Shown one piece after another: positions 1 through 10,522 of a DNA stretch of 64,000 nucleotides. The stretch spans positions 7,564,001 to 7,628,000 of the forward strand of contig CM075653.1 of NCBI GenBank assembly GCA_037953625.1, written 5' to 3'. The notes beneath the pieces are model-generated. The model saw only the letters and a list, made by a program, of their open reading frames with translations, was not told the DNA's origin and did not search any database. This DNA is from Crotalaria pallida (lineage: Eukaryota; Streptophyta; Magnoliopsida; Fabales; Fabaceae). Numbering within the stretch: the stretch's first letter is position 1; each line of letters begins with the position of its first letter. A program made the position numbers and the translations under genes.

Positions 1-222
1 GAAGACATTTGATTTGGGTTGCATATGCTGCTACAACATACCAGATATGGATGCAGAGAAATCAGAGGAAATTTTAGAGTAACTACAGCAGTGTAATAGA
101 TATTTTTGGTAGGATTAAGAGAGAAACTGCAATTAGATACTTTCATTGTTTGCCTGACATTTCTAAGACTCGGGATAACATTATTACTGGTAGAATTAGG
201 ATTGAGCTTGGTTTAGACAACT
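1..222 (+). pseudogene. LINE retrotransposon 3' coding fragment
   Basis: Read in the third forward frame, the first 222 bases give a peptide with the pattern WVAYAATTYQIWMQRNQRKF, one in-frame TAG, and then a stretch containing IFGRIKRETAIRY. Tryptophan-rich IW-x-x-RN followed by a basic helix is typical of the C-terminal zinc-binding/RVT tail of plant L1-type LINEs. The internal stop and the missing upstream part (beyond the window edge) mark it as a remnant. It ends at a TAG near 220. The family call rests on motif recognition only. Confidence 0.5.
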
Positions 223-550
223 AGTTTTTTTATAACCCTTCCTAGAAGGTGACAAAGTAATTAGTGGATCTTTTGGTTGTATTGGCAAATTTTGTTTGTT
301 GATTAATACATTTATTAATTTACCTAAAAAATAATCATGGAAAAATATAGATGAAAAACATTGACAAACTCAAATTTAAAATTTAATAATCAAAATCATA
401 CCTCTAACAAGTGGGTTCCCATTGCAGAAGGATTGAAATATGTCAAACTGATCATAAGCTTCACCAGCTCTTTCAACTACATAGACAAAATTGATATCAC
501 TAGCTACAACCGCAATTAAACAAAATCATAACAATTCATTCATCAATTAA

Positions 551-591
<41 letters not shown>

Positions 592-1110
592 TCTATTTTC
601 AACATTCTTGATAAACAAATGATACTATATCAAGATGAAAACATTATTTAATATATAAGGGAAGTGAAATCTGATACGAATAGAAGTATTGATTTGTTAG
701 AAAATAGAGAAAAGTGCGTAATTATAATAACCTTATTAAGACCACCAACCTTACCAAGGTGACTTGTTACAACAACTTTGTTAAAAGCCTTCTGCAAATC
801 ATTCTGAGATCAAAGGGTCCATAGAAATTCAAAATTTCTTCTATATATCTTCACCGGATCACAAAATCAAATCAATCTAATAACATTAAAAAAAAAGACT
901 TAAAATTGTACAATAACTTTGAACCGTGAAAATACTATACCCAAAAAAAACTTACCATCTCAATGACCAGATTAGATCGGAGCCACCACTACAACGCTGA
1001 GACCGCACCCCTAGTAAACCCTAAAATAACCAAATCGGATCCAAACAACCATGATCAATTTGTACCCTTAAACCTATCATCTATAAGGCTGAAAATCGAA
1101 GTCTCCTACT
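223..1110 (-). other. Intergenic, with unassigned exon-like segments
   Basis: There is no intact gene. On the minus strand about 510-408 reads as a coding-like segment containing INFVYVVERAGEAYDQF and is followed by a GTATGA donor-like site. About 800-736 reads KAFNKVVVTSHLGKVGGLNK. A GTAAGT donor at about 957 follows a 5'-UTR-like stretch. These could be three exons of a decayed or split gene, but I do not recognise the family. An (AT)n microsatellite lies at 554-586. Confidence 0.25.
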
Positions 1111-1235
1111 TTCATTTTGAGAATTTTAAACGAAAGAAAGTGACGAGAAAAAAGAGAATGAAGATAATAAGAGTTTATGAGAAATTGACAATGACAAGAA
1201 CAAGAGTTTCTGGCAAGCTTTAAAGAAAAAAAGAC

Positions 1236-1373
1236 TTCCGCCGAGAAGCTTCGAGAAACAATGAGAAGTTTAATTTAAAAGACAAAATTGTCCTCAATAA
1301 AAAATTCCGCCGAGAAGCTTCGAGAAACAATGAGAAGTTTAATTTAAAAGACAAAATTGTCCTCAATAAAAAA
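1236..1373. repeat. 69-bp tandem duplication (two copies)
   Basis: A 69-bp unit starting TTCCGCCGAGAAGCTTCGAG occurs at 1236 and again at 1305 with essentially no divergence. The period is a multiple of three, so it makes a repeated 23-residue peptide in a minus-strand reading frame. That frame has no recognisable domain and I treat it as fortuitous. Confidence 0.85.
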
Positions 1374-1521
1374 TTTAGCAAGATAGAATGGGCTCCCCAG
1401 TTTTTTTTTTTTTTTTTTTGAGAAATTGGCTTTCTTACTTCTAGTAAATAACCAAATATACATGACAGCCTAATAAAAGTGAAATCATCATCATCGTTGT
1501 CATTTTTTCCTTGTGTATGTA

Positions 1522-1582
1522 CCATGAAATTATGGATGTGTTAAAAACCTACTGTAAACTTGATAAAAGTAAAAAACAGATT

Positions 1583-1619
<37 letters not shown>

Positions 1620-1830
1620 CCTAATCCCTATAAATATATGCAATTTGGATTTTAGCCATCTTGATGGATTTTAGCTGCTAATTAATTTTTGGTCAAATAA
1701 ATTTATTATTAGCTGACTTGTAAGTTCCTTGATGGTATAGCCAAACACACAATAGACAACATCCTGGTGGAAGCGTGGAGAACTCAAAAGGAGGACATTT
1801 ATAGAAGACTGAGTGGGGAAATCAACAATT
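1522..1830. repeat. CAF1-upstream module, copy 0 (divergent)
   Basis: This segment matches the distal part of the sequence upstream of the CAF1-like gene. Shared landmarks are an AATTATGxATGTGTTAAAA block, a TTTTTGGTCAAATAAA block, GACTTGTAAG, and GGAGGACATTT near the end. It is the most diverged of three copies in the window, and I saw no CAF1 coding sequence beside it. An (AT)n run interrupts it around 1590-1616. Confidence 0.65.
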
Positions 1831-1839
1831 AAAGAGTTA

Positions 1840-2150
1840 ATGGTTTATTAGGTCCCCAAAAATACATTTGACATCAATTTAGTCCCCGAAAGATTTATGG
1901 AATCAATTAAGTCCCCAGAGGTTAAAATAACATCACCTTAGTCCCTTCGTCACTTAATCTGTTACTCCCTCCGTCAATTGCCACTTGGTGCAATCCCATT
2001 GAATATTTTTTCTAACACATAGGTACACAGAACCACCACATTATCTTTCCTTTGAATTTTTGACCACGGTTTACATTTTAAGATGAAAAATTAAAAAACA
2101 AAAACAAAAACAAAAATAATAATTCATCATCTTCTTCAACCCTATGCTCA
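1840..2150. other. Intergenic; half of a fold-back-like repeat
   Basis: It contains spaced 'TTAGTCCCC/AAGTCCCC' blocks resembling one arm of the MULE-like fold-back elements seen elsewhere in the window, but no matching inverted arm was found. The remainder is AT-rich with A-runs and no coding signal. Confidence 0.3.
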
Positions 2151-2158
2151 CTAGCCAC

Positions 2159-3163
2159 TAGGTTCTGGTCCGGTGCGGTCTTTACCGGACTTTACGGACG
2201 AGACCGTTTAAATTAATATGGTCCTGTCCGGTCCGGTCTAAAAAATTTTCATATGCAAAGACCGGACCGGACCATTCATGAACGGTCCGGTCTGGTCTGG
2301 TCCGGTCTATTTAGACCATAACAATAAAAATTAAAATAAAAAATTTGTTTTCTCTTCTTTTTCCATTGAACTCTCCTCATAATCACCATATACAAACATA
2401 AAAGAAACTTTAAAAAAAAAACATCTAAGAACGAAGGGATGGAGAAGACGAACGAAGGGATGGAGAAGACGAACGAAGGGAGAGAAAGGGACCGTGAGGA
2501 AACGAAGGGAGACGGTGACGGCGACGGAGACCAACGAGATCGAGCAAAGGGCGCTGGACGAAGCTCAAACGGAGGGAGAACGACTTCGATCGGAGGGAGA
2601 ACGGCTTCGATCGGCGCTGGATGGCGCAGGGTGGACGAAGATCGACCGGCGCTGGACGGCGGAGGGTGGACGAAGATCGAACGGAGGGAGAACGGCGCTG
2701 GACGATGGGGCTGTGGGCTGTGGGCTGTGGGAGCTGGACGGTGGGGTTGTGGGGGCGGCGCTGGACGATGGGGCTGTGGGGGCGGCGCTGGACGATGGGG
2801 CTGTGGGCTGTGGGCTGTGGGAGCTGGACGATGGGGCTGTGGGGGCGGCGCTGGACGATGGGGCTGTGGATTGGGCAAACTCACAGCATGTTGTGGGTTT
2901 TAGCATTTGGTGGCTAGGTTTTTTAGTATATATTGTTACTTGTTAGGTTCTGTAGATTTTTTTTTTAATTATTAAACCCTATCGGCTCGGTCCAGTCCTA
3001 GCGGGCTAATAATATGTGAGACCGTGGACCGGATCGTTCAAGTATGGTCTCTATTTTTTGGGATCGGACTGGACCGTGAGACCGGACCAGACCACATTTT
3101 TTGGTTTGGTCCGGTTCGGTCCAGGCGGTCTCGCGATCTCATACCGGACAACTTACACCCCTA
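2159..3163. mobile_element. Non-autonomous hAT-like element with GC-rich cargo
   Basis: The ends are TAGGTTCTGGTCCGG on the left and, read inward from the right, TAGGGGTGTAAGTTGTCCGG. The flanks carry an 8-bp duplication with one mismatch (CTAGCCAC at 2151-2158, GTAGCCAC at 3164-3171), the size expected for hAT transposases. Both subterminal zones are packed with CCGG-rich motifs (GGTCCGGTC and its complement), like hAT transposase-binding arrays. The interior (about 2430-2880) is strikingly GC-rich and made of short reiterated units such as GCGCTGGACGATGGGGCTGTGG-type blocks. No transposase is encoded. Confidence 0.6.
2700..2875. repeat. GC-rich short-period tandem repeat
   Basis: Repeats of GCTGGACGATGGGGCTGTGG with variable GGGGGCGGC and GCTGTGG inserts run for about 170 bp inside the hAT-like element. 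Because the array is stop-poor it stays open in several frames on both strands, which explains the overlapping proline/glycine-rich reading frames here. None is believable as a gene. Confidence 0.75.
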
Positions 3164-3171
3164 GTAGCCAC

Positions 3172-3579
3172 CACCATATCCCACCCGAACACTCTCATCC
3201 GTGTCTCTCTCTGTCTCCCACTACCTTCACTGCCATGAGGTTGCTCCTTTTGTTCCTTCTGTTGAAACAAGTCCATATCTTCATTTGCCATTGTTTCAAA
3301 AATAGGCACCCGCAGTAGTTGTTTTCTCCTTCATTAATAGTTACTAATGGAGCTATTGTCGTTGCTGTTGATGCACCATCCCCATCGGGGATGAGGGAGA
3401 GTGGAATCGGAATCGGCGTTGAGCAATTAGAGGAGCTACTTGTGAATAATATATATGTTTGTGCTTGCCAACACACGGAGGAGCAGCACGCAGTAGCAGC
3501 CTGGTTGTTAATGTTATTCCTCATCCTCTGATTCCAAGATGATGATGATGATGATGGGGAAGACGAGAACAAAGTATTA
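3172..3579. other. Intergenic flank of the hAT-like element
   Basis: Moderately GC-balanced sequence with a (GAT)n tract at about 3538-3555. Open frames occur on both strands, but I recognise no domain and no initiation or splice context. It may be the decayed continuation of whatever the hAT-like element inserted into. Confidence 0.25.
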
Positions 3580-3862
3580 CTCCCTCCGGCTCGAATTATA
3601 AGTAAAATTAACTAATTTTACAGCTTATTAAGGAGGTTAGTTGATTGTATTTAATTTTCTCAAATTTACAAAAGAATAGAGTTATTTTAGGATGGTTTCA
3701 TTTGAATGAAACAAAAATTAAATAAGATAACAATTTTCTAGAGATGTTTTAAGAAAATGACATTGAGAATGAAATAAAATTTAAGAAAGTTGGTTAATTT
3801 TGCTTATATTTTAAACCAAAAGAGATGTGTTTTTTGTTGCTTATATTTCAAGCCGGAGGGAG
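3580..3862. mobile_element. Stowaway-type MITE (283 bp)
   Basis: Terminal inverted repeats start CTCCCTCCGGCTCGAATTAT and end in the near-complement (…AAGCCGGAGGGAG). The element is flanked by TA dinucleotides at 3578-3579 and 3863-3864, as expected for Tc1/mariner-mobilised Stowaway elements. It is AT-rich inside, without coding capacity. A relative lies at 10523-10798. Confidence 0.85.
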
Positions 3863-3899
3863 TAGGAACCAACACGAGACAGTGGACCCAGGACTCAAG

Positions 3900-4380
3900 A
3901 TCATTGTAATAGGAACAATATGGCAGAATAATATTTCATGCGAATTTTCTTGCGAATTTTTTATCGCAAAACCTGTAGGAAATATCAGAGTGAAATTGCG
4001 CAAGAAAGAGACTAATAAACTTCTCGACATGATAAAAGAAGACCAAATTGCAAGAAAATTTGCAGATGCATGTAACGCTTGCGGATTTATCTACGGAAGG
4101 TTCATGTGAAAGTTCCTGCGGATTGTTGTTACTTGTGGATGTTCCTATGTATTACACTTCTGGGGATTTTTCTGCAGCTTTGTTTCTATGGATATTCTTG
4201 CGTATTTTTGTTCTTGTGGATTTTCCTATGAATTATCATTTCCTGCGAATTTTCGAGCCATTATTTTGCATGCAAGTTTTCCTGCGTATTGTTTTACAAC
4301 GGATTTTCCTGCGAAATCATATATTTTGTTGATTTTCGTGTATATTTTCTACGGATTTTCATGGGGAATTTCACTATAAA
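3900..4380. repeat. Degenerate TTCCTGCG-type reiterated region
   Basis: Short motifs of the form TTCCTGCGnATTTT (variants CTTGCGAATTTT, CCTGCGGATTG, CCTGCGAATTTTCG, CCTGCGTATTG, TCTACGGATTTT) recur roughly every 25-60 bp over nearly 500 bp. The reiteration creates several open frames. No known transposon ends were recognised. Confidence 0.5.
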
Positions 4381-4500
4381 TTTTGTGCAATACTTATTAT
4401 TTTTGAGGTTTTGTTTATTTTATTACTTTAACATTTTAATATTTCATATACTCGTAAATAATGTGAATTATTTGAAAATTTTATAAATTCATGTTATATA

Positions 4501-4887
4501 CTCTCTCCGCCCCTGATTATAAGGCCCTCTTGGGTAAAAAAAATTTGGTCCTAAATATAAGACTTTCTTGTAATTTTTTCCAAAATTACTCTTACATCTA
4601 ATTTCTAAGTTTTTGTGAGAAGAAATAAATAAAATTGTATTGGAATATGAAATGAAACTTGTTTAATGTTGTAAATGACTTGGAAATGGATTAATGTACT
4701 GCATTAAATATAGATGGTGGAGTATCTAGGAATTAAATTAATTATTGAAAAATGAAAAAATTTATTATGTTCTAATAATTGGTAGAGGGATATTTTTGGA
4801 ATATTATGTCAATTTTAATATAAAATTCAACAACATTGGTGAACGTAAAAATGTTCAAAAGAGCCTTATAATTAAAAACGGAGGGAG
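4501..4887. mobile_element. Stowaway-like MITE (387 bp)
   Basis: The left end CTCTCTCCGCCCCTGATTAT and the right end (…ATAATTAAAAACGGAGGGAG) are imperfect inverted repeats flanked by TA (4499-4500 and 4888-4889). The subterminal ATTATAAGGCCCTC / GAGCCTTATAAT pair extends the inversion. Non-coding. Confidence 0.75.
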
Positions 4888-5169
4888 TATTGTTTTTCAA
4901 TTCTTTATAAATTTACTATATAATTTATTAAAATCCGATCCTCTAACTTGACAGTTATGAATTTATATCTAGAGATAGACATCAACGATGTATTATAAGG
5001 TTAGGTTGATCAAATTCTCTATTTCGTTGTTTTTTTATCGACTTAATTAGTTTAAAATCATAATAAAATGGAGAAATACTTAATAAAAAATAGGTAACTC
5101 AAAAGAAGGTGACTTAGAGTTTTACTCATACCAATGTTATAATAGTAACTTATGTACTTGATTATTTAT

Positions 5170-5932
5170 AGCTTAATTATGGTTTTGGTCTCTATAAGTT
5201 GAACTCGTTTTGAATTTAGTCCTTAAATCTTTTTTTGACCTTGAACGGTCCTTAAATCTTTTTAAATTTTGTTTTTAGTCCTTAAATCTTTTTTTGACCT
5301 TGAATGGTCCTTAAATCTTTTTAAATTTTGTTTTTAGTCATTATGTTTGTCTTCTTCCGTCATCTGCTGACATGGCAAACGGTGTGCCATATCAGCTCTT
5401 ACGTTGACTGCCAACGATACATATGATGTGGACCTCCTACTCATGTGAGCAGGAACCAAGCAGGAACCAAGCATTAACTGATCATGAACCGAGCATGACT
5501 TGCCAAACCGAAGGGAGATATTGACCGAGCGCGAACCGAACACGATGAACTGAGCACGAACCAAGCTATGCCGTTACCAATTGCATCGTACTCGGTCGAT
5601 ATCTCATGCACGGTTAATGATCGGCTCATGCTTGGTTCATGCTCGGTTCCTACTCACATGAGTGGGAGGTCCACATCAGATGCACCGTTAGCAGTCAATA
5701 TAAGGGCTGACATAGCACACCGTTTGCCATGTCAGCAGATGATGGAAGAAGACAAACAAAAGGACTAAAAACAAAATTTAAAAAGATTTAAGGACCATTC
5801 AAGGTCAAAAAAAGATTTAAGGACTAAAAACAAAATTTAAAAAGATTTAAGAACCATTCAATGTCAAAAAAAGATTTAAGGACCAAATTCAAAACGAGGT
5901 CAACTTATAGGGATCAAAACCATAAATAAGCC
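5170..5932. mobile_element. MULE-like fold-back element (763 bp)
   Basis: Long inverted arms of about 180 bp: the left arm reads TTATGGTTTTGGTC…GTCCTTAAATC, and the right arm is its complement ending GATCAAAACCATAAATAAGC. Each arm contains internally duplicated 'CCTTAAATCTTTTT' blocks. A 9-bp TSD, ATTATTTAT, flanks it (5161-5169 and 5933-5941), the size made by Mutator-like transposases. The central part has a second inverted pair (GACATGGCAAACGGTGTGCC and complement). No transposase. Confidence 0.8.
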
Positions 5933-5941
5933 ATTATTTAT

Positions 5942-6302
5942 TGAGCAAAACAAATCGTAGGCATGTTACAAGTTGATGCATAGGCAAACAATTATGTAGA
6001 GCGATAGTTAATTAAAAACACTTGGCAAACTAACTAATGGTTTGAAGAGTTTCAATAAAGACAAATTCAGTTGACCGTAGAAATAAATTATGGGCTCATG
6101 AAATACTGGTTTGACCAATTACGAACCACATATATGTAACTAACTACGGGTAAAAAATCTCCATTAAAAAGATCCTAAGAGATATCAGCTCTTCAACAAA
6201 GATCTTCTAAACTAAAAACTATTGAAAAAATTGATTGGTTGAAAACCCAAGGTAGAGAGGATCATTGAAGACAAACTGAGTTTTGTGGTAAGTAGAGAAC
6301 GA

Positions 6303-6352
<50 letters not shown>

Positions 6353-6465
6353 CTGTTGGTTAAGCAAATATATAAATTTAAATTTAAAAATATAAAGTTA
6401 ACATCTATCGGCAAAAATAGGAATGTAATTAACTAGCTAGTAAACTTGAGTCATTCTCTATTCTA
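5942..6465. other. Intergenic with (CA)n(AT)n microsatellite
   Basis: AT-rich non-coding sequence. A compound (CA)n(TA)n microsatellite lies at 6303-6351. No gene or element ends were seen before the DRIP-derived copy begins near 6466. Confidence 0.4.
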
Positions 6466-8245
6466 GGACTTTGTTCTATTGGCAGCTTAAACATGAACCT
6501 AATTATTTACGAATAGGGGTTTTCATGAACATCTATGACTATTAGACATCTGATTTTTAAGTTTTATAAAACAAGAAATACATGCAATCCTTTAAGAATA
6601 AATCATTCAATATTAAAAGACAGATTCAACTAAATAGAGGGTCTACTATATATGCTTGAAGATGAGGAAAACATCACTGTGAATGAAATTTTCACATTGA
6701 CTATGTATACATCGGCCCTCACCAAAAATCAGAAAGTTCCATATAACAGAGAAAGAAAGACAGGGAATCCTAGCATAAGAAACTGGAGGTCAAAGTAGAA
6801 ATCCTAGTATAAGAAAGACAGGGAATTTAACAGAGCCCTTAAAGTCAAATGTCATCTTAGAGTATATTGCACAACCAGACTAATAAGTTAAAAGTAAAAG
6901 TGGATTCTAAGATAGAACAATGCAGATGAAGAGCAGCATAGCTGAATAAACAAAACATCAATGCATTCCAGCAACATGTTTAGTTCAATTCAAAAGAAGT
7001 CATGTTGAGTATGGTTCATAGGTGCTGCAAAAGGGATGGGCCTTAATGTAATCTGTTTTCTACTATATATGTTTGTACTCTGTAACCCTCATTAGCACAA
7101 GAAATAATACGGAACTATAACTGCTCTATAGTCGCAGACGTAGACATAATTGGCCGAACTGCGTAACCAATTCTGTGTGTTGTCTCTCTTTCTCTTCTGT
7201 TTCTTTGTACTGCTGTTACAACAAGTCATAAGTCACACAAATCATTACACTAAATTAACAGTCACATCAGAATTGCAGTAAATCTCAGAGTCACATAATT
7301 CTGTCATATGGTCAGCGAATTGCAAATTGGTTCTTTTGTACCAATTTTTGGTTCTTTTGCGAATTGGTACTCTTTGGTTCTTGCTCCAATTCCTTGCAAA
7401 GAGCAAATTAAGGAATCAGAAAGACTTATGTGACTTTGGTACATCTCCTCATCTCAATGTTTCTCATATATACACTTCCTGCAAACTCGTGCAAGATTCA
7501 ATGGTCAATGTACTGCCCAAAAAAGATAATTGAAGTGATCCAAAAAGAATCTCAGAAGATGTCTTGAAGGTTTATGCGTATGATAGTGTACTGTTAGAAT
7601 GGCAAAAAATCAACATAGTATTAGTATGAAATCTCATTGCATCTACACAGTTCATCAAGAAGCTGCATAATTACACCCCGGCAAGATATTTAAGAGGTGA
7701 ATAAAATAAGAAAGCGATGATTCTCTTTAAGTTTGATATTATTACGGCGTTCAAAATTAGTTTTCCTAGTTCTCTAGTATCAATAGGATTATCTTGATAA
7801 ACTTAACAATGTTAGTGTAAGACCTGTATATATGGCAATCACAACGGAAAACAACTAATCCAAGTTGAGCTATGAAGAGTGAACACTTATTTAAGGGGGC
7901 AAAGTTGTCTCAACACCTTTTTTTTTCCGTGCACAAGTTTCTAACTCAAGGTGGGAAATCGAGTTCCTTCCCACTCTGACCAACAAGTATTGGCAGAAAG
8001 AAGGTATTTGAGTTGCTGCCATTTAAGAACAACTTCATTAAAGATTATTTGAATAGAACATACATTGAAATTCCATGATCTACGGTTCCTTAATAAGCTA
8101 CATAACAGTGTGCAACCTTACACTCCAGTATAAAAGAGAGGACCAATATAAGAAAACTTCGATTCTCTCAAGTTTGGCATTATCATTGCGCTGTCCAAAT
8201 TAGTTATCCTAGTTCTCTGGTATCAGCAAGAGTTAATTAGTAACT
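6466..8245 (-). pseudogene. Decayed duplicate of the DRIP-like RING ligase locus
   Basis: The segment parallels the functional gene from its exon 4/intron region through intron 1. At 6466 a block matching exon 4 (GGACTTTGTTCTATTGGCAG) is fused directly to sequence found about 580 bp away in the intact gene (around 17355), so exon 3 and its surroundings are missing. Exon 2 survives only in its 5' half (about 7442-7486). The rest of the RING-encoding exon is replaced by about 190 bp of unrelated sequence. Flanking intron sequence is clearly collinear with 17880-18370. A 221-bp solo LTR interrupts it at 7003-7223. No product is expected. Confidence 0.8.
7003..7223. mobile_element. Short solo LTR (221 bp) in the DRIP pseudogene
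   Basis: It begins TGTTGAG and ends TTACAACA (TG…CA termini) and is flanked by a perfect 5-bp duplication AGTCA (6998-7002 and 7224-7228). The paralogous functional locus reads straight through this point (AAGAAGTCATAAGTCAC, about 17731), giving an empty site. A TATATATG promoter-like block and T-rich tail fit a copia or TRIM LTR; the family is not resolved. Confidence 0.8.
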
Positions 8246-8434
8246 TCTATACTTATCTATATTTTCCATAACAAACATAACATTAATTTGGACAGAGGAT
8301 AATAATTATATTAACAAGCTAAGGTATTAGAATCATAGTTAGTTAAATCATGTACATGCATGTTTATACTGATTAAAATATTCCAACAGACAAAATGTTA
8401 TAACAGTACAAACTATATCATGAAAACTACTTTA

Positions 8435-9400
8435 TTAGACTGCTACATTATCAAAGGTGGTGACAAGTAGTGGATAATAACAAACCAAACCACACGGATA
8501 ATAGATCTCCGGAGGCGGCCTACTTCTAATAATATCTTCTAAACCATATATAACTCCTTTGCACATACTCATGATCAAAGTCTGCTCCTCTTCCTCAAAG
8601 TTTTCTGCAAGATAGTCATTCCTGAACTTGAAATATACATGTAAGGTTAACAAACTATCAGAGCCAGCCTCGTGCGTCTTCCCAGCAACGCGTTCAACAT
8701 TCAAGGTCTTGCCCAATCTCTCTAAACCGCCATTGAAGCCGCCATCACAACAAAAGTCCATCAGGTGCTTCATGTCATACATATCCTCACCTAACAAATT
8801 AGACATGGCAGAGCCGAAAGAAGCAATATCTTGTGGCAGTTCTCTTGCAAGCAGGATCTTCATTAAATAGCCGAAATCATAACAGCCATGAAAGGTAATC
8901 CATTGCACCATCATTCTGTTGAAGATCAATCCTGAATTGAAAAATAGATTCCTAAAGTCCTTTGACGAAATACCCTCGACTCTGTTCTTGCTAAAGTTGA
9001 TTCCTTGGCGTTGCAACATTCGGATGGCCTCGGGATCATGAGGGTCTTTTTCAATGTCGAAATCCTTGAAATTAAACTCCCATATGCAGCAAGAATCGGT
9101 TCCAAGATCCGGCAAATTACCGGCATAGTCGGATATTGTGAGTCCTAGCTGTATGATATTCAATGCATCAACGTTGGCTTTCATGGTGGCATAGGTTTGG
9201 GAAGGAGTAAGGTTGGAGTAGTGGCACTTGTCTTTGTATATGCATCCGGGGAACTCGGTGTCAATTGCCACGTAACCATGGAGGGGGAGAATACTCTTGA
9301 TGTGAGCAAACTCTTCTTCCAAATTTGATGCCCAGACTTGACGAACTACCACAGTTTTTGTTTTTGGAACATCATCGTCACAAGGTGAAACCATCATCAT
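8435..9400 (-). CDS. CAF1: CAF1-type CCR4-NOT deadenylase
   Basis: Single-exon gene for a 321-residue poly(A)-specific 3' exoribonuclease of the CCR4-NOT complex, which shortens mRNA tails in the cytoplasm. Numbered from the upstream GTG-initiated frame, the DEDDh catalytic set is present: D72 and E74 in AIDTEFPG, D200 in GCYDFGY, and H268 with D273 in THEAGSDSLLTL. Length suits plant CAF1 proteins (about 240-330). I place the start at the triple ATG at 9400-9392. The open frame extends to 9475, but that codon is GTG and a TATAAATA box lies at 9481-9488, too close for the upstream codons to be in the mRNA. Intronless structure is common in the plant stress-responsive CAF1 subgroup. The 5' flank is triplicated locally. 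Confidence 0.92.
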   Translation of the reverse strand: MMMVSPCDDDVPKTKTVVVRQVWASNLEEEFAHIKSILPLHGYVAIDTEFPGCIYKDKCHYSNLTPSQTYATMKANVDALNIIQLGLTISDYAGNLPDLGTDSCCIWEFNFKDFDIEKDPHDPEAIRMLQRQGINFSKNRVEGISSKDFRNLFFNSGLIFNRMMVQWITFHGCYDFGYLMKILLARELPQDIASFGSAMSNLLGEDMYDMKHLMDFCCDGGFNGGLERLGKTLNVERVAGKTHEAGSDSLLTLHVYFKFRNDYLAENFEEEEQTLIMSMCKGVIYGLEDIIRSRPPPEIYYPCGLVCYYPLLVTTFDNVAV

Positions 9401-9480
9401 GCCTGCGAGAAAGTGGTTGTTATGTATGTAACTAATCGTGCTAGTGGCAGAAGAATGCAAACTATAGTCTTGCACTCTTA

Positions 9481-9488
9481 TATTTATA
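9481..9488 (-). promoter_or_regulatory. TATA box of the CAF1-like gene
   Basis: TATAAATA on the minus strand, about 80 bp before the proposed ATG. Transcription would begin around 9455, giving a short 5' UTR. The same box is preserved in the duplicated upstream copy at about 11168-11175. Confidence 0.6.
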
Positions 9489-10224
9489 GAGAATTGTCGT
9501 TGAAAGCGTGTGAGGCGGTGTGGAACGTTTTTTTGTTAATTTAATTTACTCGGTGGGGTGATCATATTTTATAAACTGAGAGATATTTAGATAGCAATGA
9601 TATTAAATGTATATCCAGTATTGATATTGAATATAGATATGCTAATATTCTAATTTTCAGGATATAGATATGCTGATATTCAGATATTAATTTTGAATGT
9701 AACCACTTGTTATGATAGATGAATAAATAAACTAACTAAGATTTATTTAATTTGGTGATCTTATTTCATCCTAAAAATCTAAAATTTTAGATGAGGATGA
9801 TGAATTGAAAAATATCAGCATGTTTGACAAATCTTAAAATTCTTGTTTTATGTTTTTTTTTTAAAAAAAAATATAAGTATCTTTTTTTTATATAAGAAAA
9901 TATAAGTATCTTTTATAATCTAAATTTGTTCGATAGTTAGATTAAATTAAAAAAAAAAAGATTTTTTTTAAAATAAAATTTAATTTGATCTCAAAAAACA
10001 ATTTAAAGGTTGAGAGCTTATGATTATTTCATGACAAATTATTTTCTATGATAAATATTTCATTTTTCTCATTCTAACTATCTCTCCACAACTTCATCAT
10101 TCTCATTAAACACCTAATTCAGATTACCCATTAATATCTTTTTTTTAATTTACTTTTCATAATTTCTTTGTCATTTCATATATCTTAGTAGTGGTTTTTA
10201 TCTCTTTGGTAGATTTGTGACCAC

Positions 10225-10256
<32 letters not shown>

Positions 10257-10522
10257 CTTTTTATCTCTTAGGTTTAATTCTTGAAATTATGTATGTGTTA
10301 AAAGACTGTTATAAACTTGGAAACAATAAAAACATATTTAAACATATTTTTATCCTCTATAAATATATAAAAAAAATAAAAAAATGGACTTTAGTCCTCC
10401 ATTTTTCCCCCTATTTTCTCTTTAAACACAACGACACGCAGACCAACACACCCAAGCCAAGGCAACATAAGCCAAAGGCTTAGGAGGGCCTTCCACCTAA
10501 CATTGCTTCTGCTTGTATTATA

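Noticed and set aside
1220..1525. Minus-strand frame with a repeated 23-residue motif
   Set aside because: Produced by the 69-bp tandem duplication; no start context, domain or homology.
2276..2946. Overlapping proline-, histidine- and glycine-rich open frames on both strands
   Set aside because: They follow a GC-rich short tandem repeat in a hAT-like element; openness in several frames at once reflects repeat composition.
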